NCBI GenBank assembly: GCA_023129415.1
Contig: JAGMCF010000139.1
Span: 1-36,453, forward strand
From: Candidatus Cloacimonadota bacterium
GTDB lineage: Bacteria; Cloacimonadota; Cloacimonadia; JGIOTU-2
Reading direction: 5' to 3'
DNA length: 36,453 bases
This document shows, in pieces, positions 31,558 to 36,453 of this stretch; within the stretch, counting starts at the first letter, position 1, and each line of letters starts with the position of its first letter. A model generated the notes under the pieces. It was given only the letters and a program-made list of their open reading frames with translations. It was not told where the DNA came from and did not search any database. The translations under genes and the position numbers were made by a program.

Positions 31558-34500
31558 TTATTTATACTTAAAATAAAATTGTATTATAAAAAATGTCAAT
31601 AAATTGATAAAAATCCCATACATAATAATTATCAAAACATTAGTATTATATGTATTGAAAGTCTTCCCAAAATATATTTTCTTACTGCTTAAAAAATAAT
31701 TCTTAGGATTATTATAGAACTTTCCATCTATAAAAGCGACACACATACTTATATCATCATTTACATAATCTTTTGTATCATAATTTTGAAGGATATTTAT
31801 TTTTTTCTTTTGAATGTCTTCTTTCTTTTTTTTAAATTTCTCATTATTAATTTTATTCTCTTTTCTTAATTCTCGTAATTTTTCCTCTTTTAAGTTTAAT
31901 GTTATAATTCTTCTTTTATAAACATTTAATTTTGCCTGGGCAGTAAAAAGTCCTTCAAATAGCCATCTTGAAGGCATGACCTGACAGAATTCAGGAATAA
32001 CGCTTTCAGGGTATATTTTCAATTTGCGGTTCATTTTTTCAAATTCAATAACAGCTCCACCAAAAATTATCTGAGGTATTAATACCAAGGGAAGTATATT
32101 TATTATTGCTTTCTTATCTTTTAATATAGCAGATGCTAACAACCCCAGAGAAGATCCAATAAATGAAGATAGAAGCAAGTATCCAATATAAATGAAAAAT
32201 ATATTTCGAATTTGTAGAATTATACTTGAGATAGAAAAAAATAAAATACATTGAATAAAAGCAAAAATTGCTAATGTAATATTCTTAACAATTAAGAAAT
32301 ATACTGGTTTAATGTTTAACTTCTTTTCTCTTAACAAAATCCGCTTTTCAGAAATTATTTCATCCACACTATTCGATAAACCTAAAAATATAAAAATTAT
32401 AACAGAAATAAATATAAATAATTTTAAATTAACATTTGCTGCAAAGTTATACCTAAATCCAGATTCAGAATATCGTAAAATAAAAGAGACTAATAAAGCA
32501 AGAACAGGTGCTGCACAAAATGTAACAAATAGATTTGTCTTGTTCATTAATTTATTCTTTAAATTTCTAATAAAAAGATAGTAAATTTGAGAAAAATTTT
32601 CCTTGATACTTAATTTTGTTTGGGATAGACTTAATTTTCTTGTCTCTCTGTCCTGTCCTTCTTTTTTCTTTTCTGCACTTTTTTTTATAATGATTTCTAA
32701 TAATTGATGCTTTTTAAATTTTATCTTCCAATATTCCGGTGGATATTTTCGTTGTTCCTCAGATAATCCTGAAGCTGAACTATCCTTTTTGGGGATAGTA
32801 TTACCTGAACTATCTAATAATGGATATTGTAAGACATCGAAAAGATATTCTGGCATTTTAAGCTCTTTTTTCCTCAACAGGTTACCAATTCCATAACTTA
32901 TTTGTTCAAGCTCATCATCAAAATAATGAAATACTTCATCAGTATTTCCAAAAAACACCTCTGTCCCATATTTATCTATTAATAGGACTTTATCAAATTG
33001 CTGGAAAATATCCGGATTAGGTTGGTGGATTGTAGCAATTAAGATCTTCCCTTGTTCCTTCAAATCTGTAAGCATCTCAATAATTTTTTCAGAATCTTTT
33101 GAAGACAAGCCGGATGTTGGTTCATCTAATATTACGATTAAAGGGTCAGAAAGGAGTTCTAAGGCAATATTTAATCTTTTTCGCTCACCACCACTTAATT
33201 TCTTATCCATTACAGTTCCAACAACCAAATTTTTCTTATCATAAAGACCTATCTGCACCAAAATATTATCTATCTTTTTTTTAATATCTACAGGATCTTT
33301 AATATATGGCAGACGTAACCTTCCACAATAATAAAGATTCTCATAAACAGTCAAATTGGTGAATAATAGATCATCTTGAGGTACATAGCCAATGTATTTT
33401 TGGAAATGAGAGAAGTTTTCATATAAATCATAGTCATCAATTTCAATCCTTGCTTTATCTGGAATAATATCTCCATTAATACACTTTAATAAAGTAGTTT
33501 TCCCGCTACCACTTGGTCCTAAAATTGCTAAAATTTCACCTTTACTTACATCAAAATTAATTTCATCAAGACCGATGGTCTGTTCTTTCTTTCTATTTAA
33601 GAGGGATCTTTCTGAAAATATATAATGAAGATTGTTTACTGTAAGTTTTGAAATCTCATAATCAATTTTAACAATATCAAAAAATTTATTAATTTGAAAA
33701 TTTGTTTGTCCTGCTGAGATTAAATCTTTTTTAATTTCGAATTCCTCTTCTTGAGTCAAAAGACGATGGTTCAAATAGATTGGAATACTTTTATTCAGAG
33801 GAAAAATTGTATAGTGATCTTGCTGCCTCGAAATCTTTGCAATTGAGTGAACTGACTTCTTTTCATTAATACGATAGAATTGTTCAGCAGTATCAATATA
33901 TAATGTATCAAGTTTTCTTTCTTCTCTACTAAATAGTAATTTTTCAGTTAATATATCCAGAGTAGAAAATTCCAAAACATCATTTATCACAATAGAGTCA
34001 TTAATTGCCAATTCATATTTATTGTTATTACTTATACTCCTTCCATTGACTGTGATGTTACCATTATAAACCTGTATATTAATCAGATTATTCTCTTGTA
34101 AGATATCCAAATCAAAACTTTCCTTTGAAAATTTAATTACCTGAGTTATATGATTCTTTTTATTCATGTACAATTTCATTATGTCTTCATAAGTAAACTG
34201 TAAGCTTGATATATCAGATGGATAGGATAAGCTCAGAACTTCACCCTTTTCTAACTTATATAATCTATCTAGCTCTAGAATATAGCTACCTATACGGTGC
34301 TTTTTATTGACAAAACTGCCAATCAAGATAAGTTCCTCAATAATAAATATAATCAGGTTATAATCTGTGGATATGTCCTGTTTGAATCTTAGATCGCAAT
34401 CTGGGTTTTCTCCAAAAACCAAGAAATTTGTGAACATTTTTTGACTCAAGTTTTCAACAAATTCCTCTAATTTCATATCAAAATATCTTGATTGACCTTC

Positions 34501-34887
34501 AATTAGTTCAATAATCTGACTATATTGGCGAATATCAATCTCAAGCATTTCAACAACTTCTAAAATATCAAGTCTATCTACAACAGAGAAATCTTCATTG
34601 ATATGTGCAATTACTAATAAATTCATAAGTAGGGTTAATTTATCAGATAAGAAAAGGCGACTTTTAATAACACTTACTGCCTGTTTTAATGGATAAGGAT
34701 TTTCAATAAGTTTTTGGATTAGATGTAGGCGAATATCTTCCTCGCTGAATGTAGATTTTATAATATTATATACGATTTCAACTTCATGTTTTGTAATTTT
34801 TTGGGTATTAAATCTTATCAAATTAAGATAAAGAGCAACAACTGCATTTATGATATTTTCCTTATCAATCTTTCTTTCTTTTTGCAT
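31558..34887 (-). CDS. ABCG-type transporter with TerB-like and FHA-like N-terminal regions
   Basis: About 1109 residues. The N-terminal 130 residues are helical and TerB-like. A middle section has beta-rich FHA-like pieces (ITVNGRSISNNNKYELAINDSIVI). The ATPase domain has Walker A GPSGSGKTTLL, signature LSGGERKRLNIALEL, Walker B VILDEPTSGLSS and the H-loop in ATIHQPNPDIF, the ABCG/White pattern. A charged linker leads to six likely membrane segments (LFVTFCAAPVLALLVSFIL to LLTFFIIQFYFKYK), with a long extracytoplasmic coiled stretch rich in Lys and Glu before the last segment. The frame is open to a TTG at 34947, but no ribosome site supports it, and it would leave only 24 bp to the divergent gene. 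The ATG at 34887 is preferred. Substrate unknown; followed by a lipoprotein and a cyclic-nucleotide-binding protein. Confidence 0.88.
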   Translation of the reverse strand: MQKERKIDKENIINAVVALYLNLIRFNTQKITKHEVEIVYNIIKSTFSEEDIRLHLIQKLIENPYPLKQAVSVIKSRLFLSDKLTLLMNLLVIAHINEDFSVVDRLDILEVVEMLEIDIRQYSQIIELIEGQSRYFDMKLEEFVENLSQKMFTNFLVFGENPDCDLRFKQDISTDYNLIIFIIEELILIGSFVNKKHRIGSYILELDRLYKLEKGEVLSLSYPSDISSLQFTYEDIMKLYMNKKNHITQVIKFSKESFDLDILQENNLINIQVYNGNITVNGRSISNNNKYELAINDSIVINDVLEFSTLDILTEKLLFSREERKLDTLYIDTAEQFYRINEKKSVHSIAKISRQQDHYTIFPLNKSIPIYLNHRLLTQEEEFEIKKDLISAGQTNFQINKFFDIVKIDYEISKLTVNNLHYIFSERSLLNRKKEQTIGLDEINFDVSKGEILAILGPSGSGKTTLLKCINGDIIPDKARIEIDDYDLYENFSHFQKYIGYVPQDDLLFTNLTVYENLYYCGRLRLPYIKDPVDIKKKIDNILVQIGLYDKKNLVVGTVMDKKLSGGERKRLNIALELLSDPLIVILDEPTSGLSSKDSEKIIEMLTDLKEQGKILIATIHQPNPDIFQQFDKVLLIDKYGTEVFFGNTDEVFHYFDDELEQISYGIGNLLRKKELKMPEYLFDVLQYPLLDSSGNTIPKKDSSASGLSEEQRKYPPEYWKIKFKKHQLLEIIIKKSAEKKKEGQDRETRKLSLSQTKLSIKENFSQIYYLFIRNLKNKLMNKTNLFVTFCAAPVLALLVSFILRYSESGFRYNFAANVNLKLFIFISVIIFIFLGLSNSVDEIISEKRILLREKKLNIKPVYFLIVKNITLAIFAFIQCILFFSISSIILQIRNIFFIYIGYLLLSSFIGSSLGLLASAILKDKKAIINILPLVLIPQIIFGGAVIEFEKMNRKLKIYPESVIPEFCQVMPSRWLFEGLFTAQAKLNVYKRRIITLNLKEEKLRELRKENKINNEKFKKKKEDIQKKKINILQNYDTKDYVNDDISMCVAFIDGKFYNNPKNYFLSSKKIYFGKTFNTYNTNVLIIIMYGIFINLLTFFIIQFYFKYK

Positions 34888-34971
34888 ATTATTTATTCCA
34901 TTAACCAAAATAGGAGAATCAAAAAAAATTGACAACTTTTTTAGCAATTTAAAATTAGTTTGGAGTAAAAA

Positions 34972-35262
34972 ATGAATTTAATTATTAAAGTCAAAGAAAT
35001 TAAAGGTCATTGTCCAGTATATAAAGTTGGAGATTCATTCATACTGGAAGATGGGTATAAATTAATAACTAATATTCCTCTTTGCATGCACTCCATAGCT
35101 TCCTTGCTGCCACATTATAATGCTCTCAAAGTCTCTGAACCAGATAAATGGGGTTTATCTGGAAAAGGAAAGAATAAAAATAAGGCTTATATACAGTGTT
35201 TAGACCCCGTATCTTACACAGGTGGAGGAACTGTAATCTTTGAAATAACCAAAGTGGAATAG
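34972..35262 (+). CDS. TIGR04076 family small protein
   Basis: A 96-residue cysteine-containing protein of the TIGR04076 family. The family pattern is visible in VKEIKGHCPVYKVGDSFIL, the central IPLCMHSIASLLPHYNAL, and YIQCLDPVSYTGGGTVIFEI at the C-terminus. The three conserved Cys suggest a metal or redox site, but no function is established. A GGAGT site precedes the ATG. It is divergent from the ABC transporter and probably forms its own transcript. Confidence 0.87.
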   Translation: MNLIIKVKEIKGHCPVYKVGDSFILEDGYKLITNIPLCMHSIASLLPHYNALKVSEPDKWGLSGKGKNKNKAYIQCLDPVSYTGGGTVIFEITKVE

Positions 35263-35290
35263 AAAAAAGGAAATGACAAATAATCCGCGA

Positions 35291-35491
35291 CTCCCTGAAT
35301 CGGGGAGTCTCGATTCACCCTGTTGAATAAAATCAAAGATTTTAATCCGAAGACTGTCGGATTATTCCACAGGGTAAAGAATTTAAAATAGTAATTTTAT
35401 GGATAAGATATTGTTCGTGTTTGTTCGTGCCTGCCCTGTGAAATAACAACTTCGTTGTTCCTTCTTTGAAGGATTTCACAGGGTAAATTCG
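35291..35491. repeat. Two ACCCYG-family palindromes before the Mut7-C gene
   Basis: The 250-bp gap 35263-35512 holds a CTCCCTGAATCGGGGAG hairpin (35291-35307). Palindrome one has ACCCTGTTGAATAA (35317-35330) and TTATTCCACAGGGT (35362-35375), with one mismatch. Palindrome two has CCCTGTGAAAT (35434-35444) and ATTTCACAGGG (35473-35483), with an inner AACAACTTCGTTGTT hairpin. The second is framed by TTGTTCGTGCCTG and AAATTCGTGGC. It ends about 25 bp before the Mut7-C start. Confidence 0.8.
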
Positions 35492-35512
35492 TGGCAAAAA
35501 AAGGATTTTCAG

Positions 35513-35980
35513 ATGAAAAATATTCCTCGTTTTGTAGTTGATAAAATGCTGGGCAAACTTGCAAAGTGGCTGCGGATTTTGGGATACGATACATTCTACA
35601 AAAACAAAATCAGTAATGCCACTATACTCAGTATCGCCAATAGTGATAACAGAATTTTAATTACACGAAACCATTTTTTCAAAAAAAGAAAACATCAAAT
35701 AAAAATAATTTTTATAACAAAAGATAATCTGAAAGATCAGTTGCTCGAATTGAATAATGAAATAAAATTATCAACCGATAAAATGTTCACAAGATGCCCA
35801 ATATGTAATCATAAAACTACCCAGATTGATAAGGAGTATGTGAAAGATATTGTTCCTGCTTATGTTTATCAAACCCAAGAAAGATTTTTTCAATGTTTAC
35901 TTTGTGGAAAGGTGTATTGGGCTGGAACACATATAGAAAATGCAAAGAAGTTTATAGGTGATTTTGCTGGGCTGTCATAG
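35513..35980 (+). CDS. Mut7-C RNase domain protein with zinc ribbon
   Basis: A 155-residue protein of the Mut7-C family (PIN-like nuclease fold). Evidence is RFVVDKMLGKLAKWLRILGY at residues 6-25, with the acidic D9, the NDxR-like segment SDNRILITRNHFF at about 44-56, and a C-terminal zinc ribbon with CPIC and CLLCGKVYWAGTH cysteine pairs. Proteins of this family are thought to be RNases. An AAAGGA site precedes the ATG. A broken YggS-like sequence begins directly after the stop, so nothing useful can be inferred from the next gene. Confidence 0.9.
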   Translation: MKNIPRFVVDKMLGKLAKWLRILGYDTFYKNKISNATILSIANSDNRILITRNHFFKKRKHQIKIIFITKDNLKDQLLELNNEIKLSTDKMFTRCPICNHKTTQIDKEYVKDIVPAYVYQTQERFFQCLLCGKVYWAGTHIENAKKFIGDFAGLS

Positions 35981-36127
35981 GAAAACCTTGAAATAATGAG
36001 GTTAATGACAATGGGACCATTCACCGGTGACCCGGAAAAGGCACGACCATATTTTATTGTGACACAAAAACTCTTTGATAAGATTTTAGATGAAAATATC
36101 CCAAATGTAGAGGTGAAATGCCTGTAA
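35981..36127 (+). pseudogene. Fragment of a YggS/PLPBP-family protein
   Basis: The frame that opens right after the Mut7-C stop encodes ENLEIMRLMTMGPFTGDPEK, then ARPYFIVTQKLFDKI and IPNVEVK, followed by CL and a stop. This is the last third of the PLP-homeostasis protein YggS up to the point where the family continues with YLSMGMSDD. Both ends are missing (PLP-binding start, SMGMS end), so it is a remnant. It lies within a chain of partial genes at the right edge, which may reflect rearrangement or assembly trouble. Confidence 0.72.
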
Positions 36128-36419
36128 GTGCTATTCATCTTTCCAGAATTGAATTGAAATCAATAAAAAATAATTTTTTACATTATACTACAACCTCTAA
36201 ATTAGCATATCAAACGCTTAGAGATGTTTCTGAAAGACTTACACGACTGTTAACTAACCATTTTGGGACGAGAACAAAAATTGATTTTGAATTTATTCAA
36301 ACTGAGAAAAAAAATATATTAACAATCCCACTATTGAAGACATAAAACGAGAATCTCCAAAACTTGCTGAAATGATTGATACTATTGATGGCTATATTGT
36401 TGGTCAAACAAGAGAGTGA
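36118..36419 (+). pseudogene. Remnant with a frameshift, possibly a DnaX (tau) C-terminus
   Basis: From 36118, MPVSAIHLSRIELKSIKNNF and SERLTRLLTNHFGTRTKIDF run to a stop at 36345. From about 36321, the +1 frame continues NNPTIEDIKRESPKLAEMID to VGQTRE and a stop at 36419. An A-run at 36306-36313 is the likely frameshift point. The layout (a beta-sheet stretch ending before a helix plus a short terminal segment with P..A.MIDTIDG) recalls the C-terminal domain of the DNA polymerase III gamma/tau subunit, but I cannot confirm this. No upstream part of such a gene is present. Confidence 0.35.
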
Positions 36420-36422
36420 TTG

Positions 36423-36453
36423 GTGAATTAGTGAATTGGTGAATTGGTGAATT
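36423..36453 (+). repeat. 8-bp tandem repeat GTGAATTG at the right edge
   Basis: Four units GTGAATTA, GTGAATTG, GTGAATTG, GTGAATT follow each other, and the last is cut by the window end. A simple sequence repeat that probably continues outside. Confidence 0.8.

Noticed and set aside
34929-34971. A TTGACA -35-like box before the TIGR04076 gene
   Set aside because: No convincing -10 box at the right distance, and transcription would start almost at the ATG. The FCB group also uses different promoter signals.

Overview
The window is AT-rich bacterial DNA with good Shine-Dalgarno sites in front of many genes. It carries several lipoproteins, right-handed beta-helix surface proteins and one secreted protein ending in an NYPNPFN-type C-terminal sorting domain (type IX secretion style). 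Together with an anaerobic, amino-acid- and heterocycle-degrading gene set, this points to the FCB group; Cloacimonadota or a near relative is my best guess, from protein style only. Nearly all genes lie on the minus strand, and most intergenic spaces are filled with inverted-repeat elements.

Layout from left to right. (1) 1-2214: a methionine-salvage-like set, minus strand: mtnA, a class II aldolase and a truncated LeuC/homoaconitase-type dehydratase. (2) 2402-6597: a nitroreductase, a glutamine-amidotransferase-fold lipoprotein and a tandem pair of beta-helix lipoproteins. (3) 6714-11525: urocanate hydratase, a REP-associated tyrosine transposase (RAYT) broken by a palindromic insertion and flanked by its probable REP sequences, an eIF-2B-like protein and glutamate racemase. 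(4) 11944-18660: a PLP fold-type II enzyme, a four-helix-bundle cassette, carbamate kinase, a carbamoyltransferase, an AAA/DUF4143 ATPase, a MITE-like element and a second carbamoyltransferase. (5) 18807-20996: a large beta-helix protein. (6) 21062-29656: ygfK, a [2Fe-2S] subunit, a fused molybdopterin-FAD hydroxylase and an SsnA-type amidohydrolase. (7) 30152-34887: a cyclic-nucleotide-binding protein, a lipoprotein and a TerB/FHA-like ABCG transporter. (8) 34972-36453: two small plus-strand genes, then gene remnants.

Regions 4 and 6 together resemble the E. coli ygeW-ygfK-ssnA-xdhD-yqeA region and related anaerobic purine/urate catabolic clusters. A molybdenum hydroxylase, amidohydrolase and YgfK oxidoreductase would process an N-heterocycle. 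Carbamoyltransferases would cleave a carbamoylated intermediate to carbamoyl phosphate, and carbamate kinase would harvest ATP. The order, the fused Mo-FAD subunit, two dissimilar carbamoyltransferases and a PLP enzyme unlike diaminopropionate ammonia-lyase make this a variant worth biochemical attention.

The second theme is repeat invasion of coding DNA. One family of palindromic elements (ends ACCCYG, inner stems that differ from copy to copy but stay complementary) has disrupted the RAYT gene with an apparent 3-bp target duplication. A relative sits in frame inside ygfK, another supplies the stop codon of the Mo-FAD gene, and other repeats supply the stops of ssnA and ygfK. I saw no rRNA, tRNA or CRISPR array.
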